64,000 nt of DNA. Source: Luteipulveratus flavus. GTDB lineage: Bacteria > Actinomycetota > Actinomycetes > Actinomycetales > Dermatophilaceae. The notes beneath the pieces are model-generated. The model saw nothing but the letters and a program-made list of their open reading frames with translations, did not search any database and was not told where the DNA came from. The translations under genes were made by a program, and so were the position numbers. The stretch's first letter is position 1, and each line of letters starts with the position of its first letter. Where the stretch lies: NCBI RefSeq assembly GCF_029080175.1, contig NZ_JARFJC010000017.1. One strand, 5' to 3'. Shown here in pieces: positions 50,345 to 58,903 of this stretch.

Positions 50345-51309
50345 TGGTCGATCTCTCCTGGTTCGACGTCGTCCTGCGCGCGGTGATCGTGCTCGTCGGG
50401 TTCCTCACCATGCCGCTGCTCGTCGGGCAGACCGAGCACAAGGTCATGGCGCACATGCAGGGCCGGCTCGGTCCGATGTACGCCGGCGGTTTCCACGGCT
50501 GGGCGCAGCTGATCGCGGACGGGGTGAAGTTCACCCAGAAGGAGGACATCGTCCCGGCGGCCGCCGACCGCGGCGCCTTCCGCTGGGCGCCCGCGGTGGC
50601 GCTGGTGTCGTACCTGCTGGCGCTCGCGGCCGTCCCGTTCTCGCCGTCGATGGTCGGTGCGGACGTGCCCGGGTCGCTGCTGCTCGTGCTCGCGGTGTCG
50701 GGCATCGGCACCGTGGGGACCCTGATGGCCGGGTGGTCCTCGGGCAACAAGTACTCGCTCATCGGCGCCATGCGCTCGGCCGCCCAGCTGGTCTCGTACG
50801 AGCTGCCGCTGATCCTCGCGTCCGCCTCGTTCGCGATGGCCGCCGGCACCCTGTCGCTCACCGGCATCGCGCACGCCTGGACGCCGGTCTGGCTGATCTG
50901 GCAGCTGCCCGGAGCGCTGGTGTTCCTGGTCGCCGCGACGGCCGAGCTGCAGCGTCCGCCGTTCGACATGCCGGTCGCCGACTCCGAGCTCGTCATGGGC
51001 CCGTACACGGAGTACACCGGGCTGCGGTTCGCCTTCTTCCTGCTCGCCGAGTACGCCGGCATCGTCGTCATGTCGCTGCTGTTCGCGGTGCTTTACCTCG
51101 GCGGCTGGACGGGGCCGTTTGACGGCGCGCTCGGCTGGCTGTGGACGCTGCTCAAGGGGTTCCTGGTGGCCGTCGTCATCATCTGGATGCGGGTCTCCTG
51201 GCCGCGCCTGCGCGAGGACCAGCTGCAACGGTTCGCCTGGTTGGGCCTTGTGCCGATCGCACTCCTCCAGCTGGCCATCACCGCCGTCGGTGTCGTCCTC
51301 ACCGCCTGA
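50344..51309 (+). CDS. nuoH2: Second NADH-quinone oxidoreductase subunit H
   Basis: The 321-residue paralogue has eight helices. The quinone-tunnel loops are retained: KVMAHMQGRLGPMYAG, ADGVKFTQKED, LQRPPFDMPVADSELVMGPYTEYTG (with conserved Glu residues) and RVSWPRLREDQLQ. It is shorter than NuoH1 because it lacks the C-terminal tail. ATG at 50344 overlaps the nuoC2 stop; GTG at 50341 is an alternative. About 4.1 kb of unrelated genes separate it from nuoI2. Confidence 0.95.
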   Translation: MVDLSWFDVVLRAVIVLVGFLTMPLLVGQTEHKVMAHMQGRLGPMYAGGFHGWAQLIADGVKFTQKEDIVPAAADRGAFRWAPAVALVSYLLALAAVPFSPSMVGADVPGSLLLVLAVSGIGTVGTLMAGWSSGNKYSLIGAMRSAAQLVSYELPLILASASFAMAAGTLSLTGIAHAWTPVWLIWQLPGALVFLVAATAELQRPPFDMPVADSELVMGPYTEYTGLRFAFFLLAEYAGIVVMSLLFAVLYLGGWTGPFDGALGWLWTLLKGFLVAVVIIWMRVSWPRLREDQLQRFAWLGLVPIALLQLAITAVGVVLTA

Positions 51310-51425
51310 CCCGCGCAGTGCGGCCAACCTCCTTCGGTGCGGCCAAACTGCTCCGGCGCTGCGGCATCCGCCCGGCACCGCAGCGCCCATTCGGCACGGC
51401 GGCATCCTCTCGGCACAGCGACGAC
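51310..51425 (+). repeat. Degenerate approximately 22-bp tandem repeat after nuoH2
   Basis: Successive 22-base segments share a TGCGGCCA / CTCCGG-like pattern: starts near 51316, 51338 and 51360 begin GTGCGGCCAA, GTGCGGCCAA and CTGCGGCATC, and more decayed copies run to about 51425 (TTCGGCAC, CTCGGCAC). No open frame of known function crosses it. The copies have diverged too far for a confident boundary. Confidence 0.35.
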
Positions 51426-51490
51426 TACCCAGCTGGTGACCCGCGTACGCGCGTCCCGGCCCACCACCTTTCGTCTCGCCGCAGGCTGAT

Positions 51491-53167
51491 TCAGAACGGG
51501 GGCGGTTGATCGTCCTCGGGCTCTGGCGGTGGTCCCGGCGATGGCGGATCCGGCGGCGACAGCACAAGGACGACGGGCTCTCGCCGTGACACGACGACCG
51601 TCTCGAGAGCAGCGGCGGCCGGGCTGAGCGGTAACGGGTCGGTGGCGTCCTCGATCAGGACGGCCAGCGCACGTTCGATCAGCGAGGCAGGCCCACCCGG
51701 CAGACCTGGCAGGTCGGTCAGGTCGTGGTGGTTCATCGGGCGGGTGGTGATGCGGCGGCCGGTGAGGGTGGTCCAGTGCACGATGCCGCCGGCGGACTGC
51801 GTCGATCGCCACCAGCCGCGCGTCTTGGCCACGTGATGGGCACGGTGCAGGGCATGCAGGTTGTCGGGATGCGTTGCGCCGTGGGCTGGTTCGCAGGCGA
51901 GGGCGTTCCAGGTGACGACGTGGTCGAGGTCGCACTCGGTGGCCGGGTGCTCACACCCGGGCGCCCGGCAGCGCTGGTCGCGCGCCTGCACGGCGCGCCG
52001 CATCGCCGCTGGCGGGCGGTAGGTGGACGCGGCGTCGATCACGGAGCCGGTTGTCGGATCGGTGACCAGCCGACACCAGACGCTACCCTCGGCGACCGCG
52101 ACCCGCCGCACCTGCTCGGCGGTCAGGAAACCGGCGCCGGGGACCTCTGCGACTCCGTCCTTGTCCAGCAGCGTCGCCAGGCTGACGACGACCTGGAGGC
52201 GGGCCGGCGGTGCATCGGCGAGCAGCGCGTCGCCGGGCACCTGACCGCGGATCAGCAGATCCGTCGCGATGTCCGAGCGCAGCTGCGCGAGCGTCCGGCC
52301 GTCTCCTGCTGCCCGGGCTCGACGTGCGAGCTGGGTCACGCGCTGCTGGGCGGCGAAGGCGCGCTCGCGGGAGGCCGTGACGGTCGTACATGCCATGCCG
52401 TGCGAATCGGGTGCTGTCTGCGCGTCGCGCAGGTCGCGAGCCTCGTGCGCCCGGCGGTGGGCGTACTGCCCGGACGACTCCGCAAGAGTCAGCGCTCGGG
52501 CGAGACGGCGGCGAAAGGTGGCCTGGGACAACGGCTCTCGGGCGAGGACCGCCGCGAGCTCGGCCTCTGCGGCTCGGGCCGGATCGGCTGTCTCCTCGGG
52601 CGCGACGAGCCCGATGGGGCGCAGCGCCTGGCGAGTGATCTCGTCGGCCGCCAGCGGATCGAGGTGCCGCGTCTCCTTGAGCAGCGTGACCGCACGCCAC
52701 GCGCCGAGCGTGCCGGCGGCCATCCGGAGGCGCAGGTAGTCACCCCGAGCCGGACACGCGGAGGCCAGCGCGACCCGGTCACGGCACTGGGTCAGCGGTA
52801 GACCGGTCAGCAGCTGCAGCTCGACGGCCGCGGCGGTGCGTGCGAGCCCGACTCGGGTCTGCCGCGTCGAGCGCGACTCGTGCTGGCCGACGTCGATGCC
52901 GGGGTCGTCCTCGATCGACCGGACCAGCCGCCCGATCGCCTCGACCTCGACACCCTCGGCCCACGCCTGGACGCTTCTCGCGGCCGCGACCAGCAGGCCG
53001 GCAGACGCGCGCGCCGCGTCCTGCTTGCCCACCGAGCCACCACCTGCGTCGGGCGAGCCCTCGGCGGCGCCCGTTGCAGCCGCGACGACGGCGGAGAGCC
53101 AGTCGACGAGGTGCGCGGGGAGACCCGCGAGGGAGAGCACGGGCTCGTGGATGGATGTGTCAGTCAC
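51491..53167 (-). CDS. DUF222 / HNH endonuclease-domain protein (13E12 repeat family)
   Basis: The 558-residue protein has a helical DUF222 region (about 20-380) and a C-terminal HNH nuclease motif near 395-450: paired CRAPGC, DLDHVVTW (first His), HPDNLHALHRAHH (Asn and second His). The tail is rich in Pro. Related genes occur in many dispersed copies in actinobacterial genomes and behave like a mobile or recombination-linked family of unknown function; in Mycobacterium several are LexA-regulated. GTG at 53167 has GGGGAGG upstream and is preferred over a longer in-frame start across the SOS box. It lies between nuoH2 and nuoI2, in opposite orientation to the nuo genes. Confidence 0.9.
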   Translation of the reverse strand: MTDTSIHEPVLSLAGLPAHLVDWLSAVVAAATGAAEGSPDAGGGSVGKQDAARASAGLLVAAARSVQAWAEGVEVEAIGRLVRSIEDDPGIDVGQHESRSTRQTRVGLARTAAAVELQLLTGLPLTQCRDRVALASACPARGDYLRLRMAAGTLGAWRAVTLLKETRHLDPLAADEITRQALRPIGLVAPEETADPARAAEAELAAVLAREPLSQATFRRRLARALTLAESSGQYAHRRAHEARDLRDAQTAPDSHGMACTTVTASRERAFAAQQRVTQLARRARAAGDGRTLAQLRSDIATDLLIRGQVPGDALLADAPPARLQVVVSLATLLDKDGVAEVPGAGFLTAEQVRRVAVAEGSVWCRLVTDPTTGSVIDAASTYRPPAAMRRAVQARDQRCRAPGCEHPATECDLDHVVTWNALACEPAHGATHPDNLHALHRAHHVAKTRGWWRSTQSAGGIVHWTTLTGRRITTRPMNHHDLTDLPGLPGGPASLIERALAVLIEDATDPLPLSPAAAALETVVVSRREPVVLVLSPPDPPSPGPPPEPEDDQPPPF

Positions 53168-53187
53168 GGCGACCTCCCCTCGGTGAT

Positions 53188-53203
53188 TCGAACGTGTGTT
53201 CGA
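53188..53203 (-). promoter_or_regulatory. SOS (LexA) box upstream of the DUF222/HNH gene
   Basis: TCGAAC GTGT GTTCGA is a perfect match to the actinobacterial LexA consensus (TCGAAC, 4 bases, GTTCGA). On the minus strand it directly follows a TAGAAT -10 element (53203-53208), so LexA would sit on the transcription start, 20 bases before the GTG. Strong evidence for DNA-damage control of this gene. Confidence 0.88.
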
Positions 53204-53283
53204 TTCTAGCGCGCAAGACGGAGCGCGGCAAGGCGCCGCACGGTGGTGTGTGGGCGGGGTTTTCGAGCGCTCCGAAGCGGCCG

Positions 53284-53649
53284 TCAGGGCGGGCCGGGGC
53301 CGTCCGGGTGCGTCAAGTCGTACGCGCGAGAGAGCTTCTGGGGCACCACTATCCGCCAAGCGTCGACCACCAGCTCGCGTGCCTCGGTGGGGTCAAGAGC
53401 GGCCAGGTCGGACTCGATCCAGTGGAACCGTAGGTCGGACGCGGACGGCATGCGGAAGGCGTCCGGCCTCGCGCCGACCATCGCCTCGCGTTCCTCCTTC
53501 GGGAACGCGAAGCCCATCACCGTCTCGTCCAGGGAGAACGCGACGTAGACGATCTGCTTGACGCGGAACTTCAGCCGACCCCGCACGTACACCGGGTACG
53601 AGCGCTCGAGCTCGGTCCCCAGCGGCAGGACGTCATCGACCGATGCCAT
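53284..53649 (-). CDS. MmcQ/YjbR-family protein
   Basis: A 121-residue protein with the YjbR-type double-wing fold pattern: ERSYPVYVRGRLKFRVKQIVYVAFSLDE, then FAFPKEEREAMV, and a C-terminal helix with AYDLTH. Function in this family is unknown; some members bind DNA. The start is ATG at 53649. It is 22 bases downstream of the dienelactone-hydrolase-like gene on the same strand and probably co-transcribed with it. Confidence 0.8.
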   Translation of the reverse strand: MASVDDVLPLGTELERSYPVYVRGRLKFRVKQIVYVAFSLDETVMGFAFPKEEREAMVGARPDAFRMPSASDLRFHWIESDLAALDPTEARELVVDAWRIVVPQKLSRAYDLTHPDGPGPP

Positions 53650-53671
53650 GGGCTCCGCTCCTCCCGGCGCG

Positions 53672-54409
53672 TCAGGGGCGCAGGAACGCCTCGATCCGGC
53701 GCCACGACTCGGCCACCGCATCCGCGTCGTACGCCGGCGTCCCCGGCCAGAAGAACGCGTGCTCGACACCGGGCAGCACCACGAGCTCGTGCGGTACACC
53801 CGCCTCGGCGAGCCGCGCAGCGAGCGCCTCGCGTGTCGCCGCGTCGACCAGCGGATCGGCCGCGCCGACGATCATCACCACCTCGCCGGTGATGCCCGAG
53901 GTCAGGTCGTACGTCGGCTCCGGCCGGCTGAGCGGGATGTCGGTGCCGGTCAGCCACCCGGCGTACAGCACGACCGTGCGTCGGACGGGCAGCGCGGTGG
54001 CGGCGAGGTACGCCGCGTGGCCGCCCATGCTGAACCCCATCAGAGTCGGCGCGCCATTTACCTCCGGGCGCGAAGAGAGGTGGTCGAGCGCCGTCCGGAC
54101 GTCGGCGACCACCGCGTCCCGGGTCAGCGCGTTCAGCTGCTCGAACCCCGCGGCCCGTCCGGCGTCGTCGCGCGGCAGGGAGCGTCCCGGCTCGAACCCG
54201 CGGTGGTACAGCTCCGGCGCGGCGGCGACGAACCCCCGGCCGGCCAGCTCGCCCAGCACGGCGAGGATGTCGTCGTTGACCCCGAACAGCTCGTGCAGCA
54301 CCAGCACGGCCGGGTGGGGGCCGGCGCCGTCGGGCCGCGCGAGATGCACGCGCATGGCGGAGGAGTCGGGTACGGGCAGGTCGATGGTCTCGCGAGAGAG
54401 ATCGCTCAC
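53672..54409 (-). CDS. Dienelactone hydrolase-family alpha/beta hydrolase
   Basis: The 245-residue protein has the alpha/beta-hydrolase fold: VLVLHELFGVND (oxyanion region), nucleophile elbow GFSMGGHAAY, Asp in GAADPLVD and His in GVEHAFFWPG. The nucleophile is Ser rather than the Cys typical of true dienelactone hydrolase, so a carboxylesterase activity is more likely than chlorocatechol breakdown. GTG at 54409 gives the full N-terminal strand; no good ribosome-binding site is visible. It is divergent from the methyltransferase. Confidence 0.85.
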   Translation of the reverse strand: MSDLSRETIDLPVPDSSAMRVHLARPDGAGPHPAVLVLHELFGVNDDILAVLGELAGRGFVAAAPELYHRGFEPGRSLPRDDAGRAAGFEQLNALTRDAVVADVRTALDHLSSRPEVNGAPTLMGFSMGGHAAYLAATALPVRRTVVLYAGWLTGTDIPLSRPEPTYDLTSGITGEVVMIVGAADPLVDAATREALAARLAEAGVPHELVVLPGVEHAFFWPGTPAYDADAVAESWRRIEAFLRP

Positions 54410-54497
54410 CGGTCCATCGTCGCGACGTCCACCGAGGGTGTCCAGGCGCCAGAAATCTGGGTGCGCCGAGCACCGATAGCCCGTCAGGATCCGCCGT

Positions 54498-55265
54498 GTG
54501 AACATCGAGCTGCGAGCACCCCACGAGGACCTCACCTTCATGACTCCGCTGTCGGAGACGCACGCGGAGCGGCTGGTGGCCTTCCTCGCGCACGACCTGC
54601 GCGATGGCCGTGTCGTCGACATCGGCTGCGGCTGGGGCGAGCTGCTGATGCGGGTGGTCCAGGCTGCGCCGGCAGCGACCGGTCTGGGAGTCGACCTGGA
54701 CGGTGTGTCGACCGCGCACGGCGTCCGCCTCGCCGAGCAGCGCGCGCTCAGCGGTCGACTGCGGTTCGAGGTCCGGGACGCCCGTGACGTCGACGGTCCG
54801 GTGGCCGCCGCGATCTGCATCGGGGCGAGCCAGGTGTGGGGCCGGCCGGTGGAGGAGAACCAGCCGATGGACTACCGCTCTGCGCTGCGAGCGTTGCGGG
54901 CGCTGCTCGAGCCCGGATCCCGGCTCGTCTACGGCGAGGGGATCTGGTCCCAGCCGCCCACCGACGCTGCGGTGTCTCCGCTCGCCGGCCGGCACGACGA
55001 GTTCGTGACGATCGCCGAGCTGCTCGACATCGCGGTGGACGAGGGGTTCCGTCCGATCACCGTCTTCGAGGCGAGTCAGGACGAGTGGGACGAGTTCGAG
55101 TCCGGCTACAGCGCCTGCTACGCGCACTGGCTCGCAGGGCACCCGACCGACCACCCCGACGCGACGAAGGTCCGGGAGCTGGCCGACCGCCAGCGAGCGG
55201 GCTACTACGCCGGGTACCGGGGTGTGCTGGGCCTGGCCTATCTGGGCCTGGTGGCCGTCGCCTGA
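54498..55265 (+). CDS. Class I SAM-dependent methyltransferase
   Basis: The 255-residue protein has the SAM motif VVDIGCGWGELL (near 40-51), an acidic post-motif (GLGVDLDGVSTA) and motif II VRDARDVDG. The substrate-binding part has no recognisable specificity feature. GTG at 54498. It is divergent from the hydrolase gene and reads toward nuoI2, 125 bases away. It is part of the 4.1-kb block that splits the second nuo set, and nothing links it to respiration. Confidence 0.78.
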   Translation: MNIELRAPHEDLTFMTPLSETHAERLVAFLAHDLRDGRVVDIGCGWGELLMRVVQAAPAATGLGVDLDGVSTAHGVRLAEQRALSGRLRFEVRDARDVDGPVAAAICIGASQVWGRPVEENQPMDYRSALRALRALLEPGSRLVYGEGIWSQPPTDAAVSPLAGRHDEFVTIAELLDIAVDEGFRPITVFEASQDEWDEFESGYSACYAHWLAGHPTDHPDATKVRELADRQRAGYYAGYRGVLGLAYLGLVAVA

Positions 55266-55390
55266 GCACCTGAGCATCCGTCCGAGCCGTCCACATCCGG
55301 GTCGGTGCTAGGACCGCAGGGCCGGTCCCGGTAGCGTTCCGGGAGCGAAGCAGGCCTCAGCGGCACGGAGAAGGAGCGCGAGAGAACGAC

Positions 55391-56026
55391 ATGGCGGGCT
55401 CCAAGAAGCGCGGTCGCAGCCTGGTCCCGGGCCTGGTGAAGGGCATGGCCACCACCGCCCGGACCATGACGCGGCCGGCGCACACCCAGCAGTACCCCGA
55501 CGTGAAGCCGGACCTCCCGCCGCGCTCGCGAGGTGTGATCGCCCTCCTCGCCGAGAACTGCACCTCCTGCATGCTGTGCGCGCGCGAGTGCCCGGACTGG
55601 TGCATCTACATCGACTCCCACAAGGAGACGATCCCCGCCGGGCCGGAGGGCGGCCGCGACCGTCAGCAGAACGTCCTGGACCGCTTCGCCATCGACTTCA
55701 GCCTGTGCATGTACTGCGGCATCTGCATCGAGGTGTGCCCGTTCGACGCCCTCTTCTGGAGCCCGGAGTTCGAGTACGCCGAGCTGGACATCCGCGACCT
55801 GCTGCACGAGAAGGACCGGTTGGGGGAGTGGATGCCGACCGTGCCGCCGCCGCCCGCCCTCACGGCCGGCGCGCCCGAGGCGACCGAGGTCGCCGCTGCG
55901 AACAAGCCCGCCCGCACCCCGCGGACCCGTACGGGTCCTGCCGCCGCCGGTGGACCGGACGCGGCTGCGACCGCGGCCAGCCCGCCCGCGCGTCCCCCTG
56001 CTGCCGATGACGGGACGGCCCCGTGA
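55391..56026 (+). CDS. nuoI2: Second NADH-quinone oxidoreductase subunit I
   Basis: The 211-residue paralogue retains both [4Fe-4S] motifs, CTSCMLCARECP and CMYCGICIEVCP. The last 65 residues form an Ala/Pro/Thr-rich tail without homology to NuoI1. ATG at 55391 has GAGAAGGAG upstream at slightly long spacing. Because of the insertion it begins a separate transcription block, and the 125 bases before it should hold a promoter, but I see no convincing -35/-10 pair. In a set without NuoE, F and G, NuoI2 would be the electron entry point. Confidence 0.93.
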   Translation: MAGSKKRGRSLVPGLVKGMATTARTMTRPAHTQQYPDVKPDLPPRSRGVIALLAENCTSCMLCARECPDWCIYIDSHKETIPAGPEGGRDRQQNVLDRFAIDFSLCMYCGICIEVCPFDALFWSPEFEYAELDIRDLLHEKDRLGEWMPTVPPPPALTAGAPEATEVAAANKPARTPRTRTGPAAAGGPDAAATAASPPARPPAADDGTAP

Positions 56027-56595
56027 CGACCCACGACGTGCTGTTCCTGCTCGTCGGGCTGATCACGGGTGCGAGCGCCGTGCTGTCGGTGACGACCAAG
56101 CACCTGGTGCACGCCGCTCTCTGGCTCGTCGTGAGCCTGGGCGCCCTGAGCGGCTGCTACCTCGTCCTGGGCGCCGAGCTCGTCGCGCTGGTCCAGCTGC
56201 TGGTCTACGTGGGCGCGGTCGTGGTGCTGGTGCTGTTCGCGCTGATGCTGACCCACGCGCCGATCGGGCGCTCGACCGCCCATGACGGCAGCGTCACCCA
56301 GCGGGTGGCCGCGCTGATCGCCGGTGCCGCGACGGCGGCACTGCTCGCCGCGACGCTGATCAGCGCCTTCGGCGGCGAGGTGGACGTGCAGGGCGGTTCG
56401 ACCGGACTCCTGGCCCAGCGGCTGTTCGGCACCTGGGTGTGGCCGTTCGAGCTGCTGTCGCTCCTGCTGCTCATTGCCCTCGTGGCCGCGCTGGCGCTGG
56501 CCCGCCTGGCCACCTCTCCCGGCGACGCGGTGGACGCCGTCGCGACGGCGCCCCCGGAGCGTGAGCCCGTCGCGAGCCGGACGGAGACCTCGTGA
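56023..56595 (+). CDS. nuoJ2: Second NADH-quinone oxidoreductase subunit J
   Basis: The 190-residue paralogue has five helices, including the glycine-rich coupling helix QLLVYVGAVVVLVLFALML. It lacks the long tail of NuoJ1. GTG at 56023 overlaps the nuoI2 stop by 4 bases. Confidence 0.93.
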   Translation: MTTHDVLFLLVGLITGASAVLSVTTKHLVHAALWLVVSLGALSGCYLVLGAELVALVQLLVYVGAVVVLVLFALMLTHAPIGRSTAHDGSVTQRVAALIAGAATAALLAATLISAFGGEVDVQGGSTGLLAQRLFGTWVWPFELLSLLLLIALVAALALARLATSPGDAVDAVATAPPEREPVASRTETS

Positions 56596-56900
56596 TCCAC
56601 CTGGAGCTCCCGCTGCTGCTCGTCGCCGTCCTCGCCGGCACGGGCGTCTACGGCATCCTCGCGCGGCGCAACGCCGTGCTCGTGCTCATCGGAGTCGAGC
56701 TGGTCCTGGCCTCGGCCGGCCTGCTGATGGTGACGATGGGTTCGACGCTCGCCGACCCGCTGCGCGCCGGCCACGTCCTCACGATCTTCGTCATCACCAT
56801 CGCGGCCGCCGAGATCGCCGTCGCGCTCGCGCTGGTGGTTGCGGTCTTCCGCGCCCGCGGCGACATCGACGTCACCCGGGCGGGTGAGGTCGACTCGTGA
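56592..56900 (+). CDS. nuoK2: Second NADH-quinone oxidoreductase subunit K
   Basis: A 102-residue three-helix subunit. Both membrane Glu residues are present (LIGVELVLASAG and TIAAAEIAVALAL). GTG at 56592 overlaps nuoJ2 by 4 bases, and its stop overlaps nuoL2 by 4. Confidence 0.94.
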   Translation: MIHLELPLLLVAVLAGTGVYGILARRNAVLVLIGVELVLASAGLLMVTMGSTLADPLRAGHVLTIFVITIAAAEIAVALALVVAVFRARGDIDVTRAGEVDS

Positions 56901-58903
56901 ACCTCGGTATCGACGCCCCGGTGCAGCCGAGTCACCTGGCGATCCTGCTGCCGGCGCTCGGCGCGGTCGTCACGCTGGTGCTCGTCCGGCGCAGCTCCCG
57001 GCTCGCGGCGACGATCGCGATGGGCGCGAGCTTCCTCGGCCTGTTCGGCGCGTGCGCGCTGCTGGCGCAGCAGGTCGAGGGGGACGTCGCCCGCTCGCCG
57101 CGCACGATCGGCGACCTCGCGCTCGGCGGAGGCGTCACGGCCCCGCTGCGACTGCTGGTCGACGACTGGTCGGTGCTGGTCTGCGTGGCCGTGGCGCTCG
57201 TCGCGTTCGTCGTGCAGACCTTCGCCCGCTGGTACCTGTGGACCGACCCCCGCTACCGCCAGTTCGCCGCCACCGTCGGGCTGTTCACCGCCGCGATGCA
57301 GCTGGTCGTCCTCTCCGGCGACCTGGTCCTGACCCTTGTGGGCTGGGAGCTCATGGGCTGGTGCTCCTACCTGCTGATCGGCCACGAGTCCGAGCGCGAG
57401 AAGGCGCGGCGGGCGGCGTACAAGGCGTTCCTGGTCACCCGGTTCGCGGACGCGCCCCTCCTGGTCGGCATCGCAGCGCTGGCGGTCGGCGCGCGCAGCA
57501 CCGACATCCCGACCGTCCTGCGCTTCTGGCTGACCGAGCCGCACGCCAGTGCCACGACGCTGACCGTCGCGGTCCTCGGCATCGTCTGCGGCGTGCTCGG
57601 CAAGTCCGCGCAGATCCCGTTCCAGGACTGGCTGCCGGACGCGATGGAGGGCCCGACGCCCGCGTCCGCCCTCATCCACGCCGCGACGATGGTCGCCGCC
57701 GGCACCGTGGTGCTGGCCCGGCTGCTCCCGCTCGTCCAGCACGCCGACCACGTCCGGCTGCTGCTCGTCCTCCTGGCGGGCGTCACGACGGTGGTCGCCG
57801 CCCTGCTCGCGTTCTTCCAGCAGGACCTCAAGAAGCTGCTCGCCTGGTCGACGGTCAGCCAGGTCGGCATCATGCTGACCGCGCTCGGCGTCCTGCCCGT
57901 CGGCTCCGGGCCGGACACCGCGATCACCCACCTGATCGGGCACGCGGCGTTCAAGGCGCTGCTGTTCCTGATGTTCGGGTGGGCCACCGTGCTCGTCGGC
58001 GGCACCGTCGTGCCGCGCATCTCCGGCGTCGTCCGCCGCTACCCCGAGCTGCGCCGGATGCTGGCGGTCGGGTTCCTCGCGCTCGCCGGTGTCCCGCCGC
58101 TGGTCGGGTTCGTCAGCAAGGACCTCATCCTCGACTCCGCCGCCCACCACGCCGCGGACGGCGACGGCCCCGCTCTGCTCGGGCTGGTCCTGCTCGGCAT
58201 CACGACGGTGCTGACCGCGGCGTACGCCATGCGCGCGTGGCTGATCGTGCACCACAGCACCGTGCTGGAGCGGCGCGACGACCGCGAGAGCTTCGAGGAC
58301 AGCTACTCGGTGGAGAACGTCGGCATCGTCGAGCTCTTCCGCGACTCCCCGCAGGTCGACGAGTGGGGGCGGGAGATCCCGGTGGCGGACTGGGTGGCGT
58401 CCGCGGACCACGACCTGGAGCCGCAGCCGGGCCTGCTGCCGTCCACCGGCCTGCTCATCCTGTCCTTCCTCAGCGTCGTGGGCGGTGCCGTGGTCGCCAG
58501 CCCGCTGCTCGACCTGGACTGGCAGAGCCCGGACTGGCTGCTGATCGCCGCCGCGCTCCTGCTGATGGTCGCCGCGGCGCTCTTGGTCCGGGTGGCCTCG
58601 CTCGGCACGACGTACGGCGACGCGTCCGAGCGTCTCCCGCAGTCGTGGCGGCTGCTCGCCTCGCGAGGCCTGGGCGTCGACGACGCGTACGTCGGCCTGG
58701 TCGTGCGCCCGGTCCTCGCCCTCGCCCGGACGGTGGCGAGCCTGGACGCCCGCCTCGACCGCGGCGTGGAGGCCACACCCGGCCTGATCCGTTCGCTCGG
58801 CGACCGCACCTCCGGCGTCCACACGCGCCGTCCCACCAGCGGCCTGCTCGCGGTGGTCGGCGGCGTCCTCGTCGTCGGTGTCCTGGGGGTGGCGCTGTGG
58901 TAG
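56897..58903 (+). CDS. nuoL2: Second NADH-quinone oxidoreductase subunit L
   Basis: The 668-residue antiporter-like paralogue keeps the helix-5 Glu (LVGWELMGWCSYLLIG), the core GKSAQIPFQDWLPDAMEGPTPASALIHAATM and the Lys segment QQDLKKLLAWSTVSQVG. It should be pump-competent by these residues. GTG at 56897. Its end overlaps nuoM2 by 7 bases. Confidence 0.95.
   Translation: MNLGIDAPVQPSHLAILLPALGAVVTLVLVRRSSRLAATIAMGASFLGLFGACALLAQQVEGDVARSPRTIGDLALGGGVTAPLRLLVDDWSVLVCVAVALVAFVVQTFARWYLWTDPRYRQFAATVGLFTAAMQLVVLSGDLVLTLVGWELMGWCSYLLIGHESEREKARRAAYKAFLVTRFADAPLLVGIAALAVGARSTDIPTVLRFWLTEPHASATTLTVAVLGIVCGVLGKSAQIPFQDWLPDAMEGPTPASALIHAATMVAAGTVVLARLLPLVQHADHVRLLLVLLAGVTTVVAALLAFFQQDLKKLLAWSTVSQVGIMLTALGVLPVGSGPDTAITHLIGHAAFKALLFLMFGWATVLVGGTVVPRISGVVRRYPELRRMLAVGFLALAGVPPLVGFVSKDLILDSAAHHAADGDGPALLGLVLLGITTVLTAAYAMRAWLIVHHSTVLERRDDRESFEDSYSVENVGIVELFRDSPQVDEWGREIPVADWVASADHDLEPQPGLLPSTGLLILSFLSVVGGAVVASPLLDLDWQSPDWLLIAAALLLMVAAALLVRVASLGTTYGDASERLPQSWRLLASRGLGVDDAYVGLVVRPVLALARTVASLDARLDRGVEATPGLIRSLGDRTSGVHTRRPTSGLLAVVGGVLVVGVLGVALW

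Noticed and set aside
50330..50360. A nuoD2 remnant between nuoC2 and nuoH2
   Set aside because: The nuoC2 stop and nuoH2 ATG overlap by one base, so there is no room for even a fragment.
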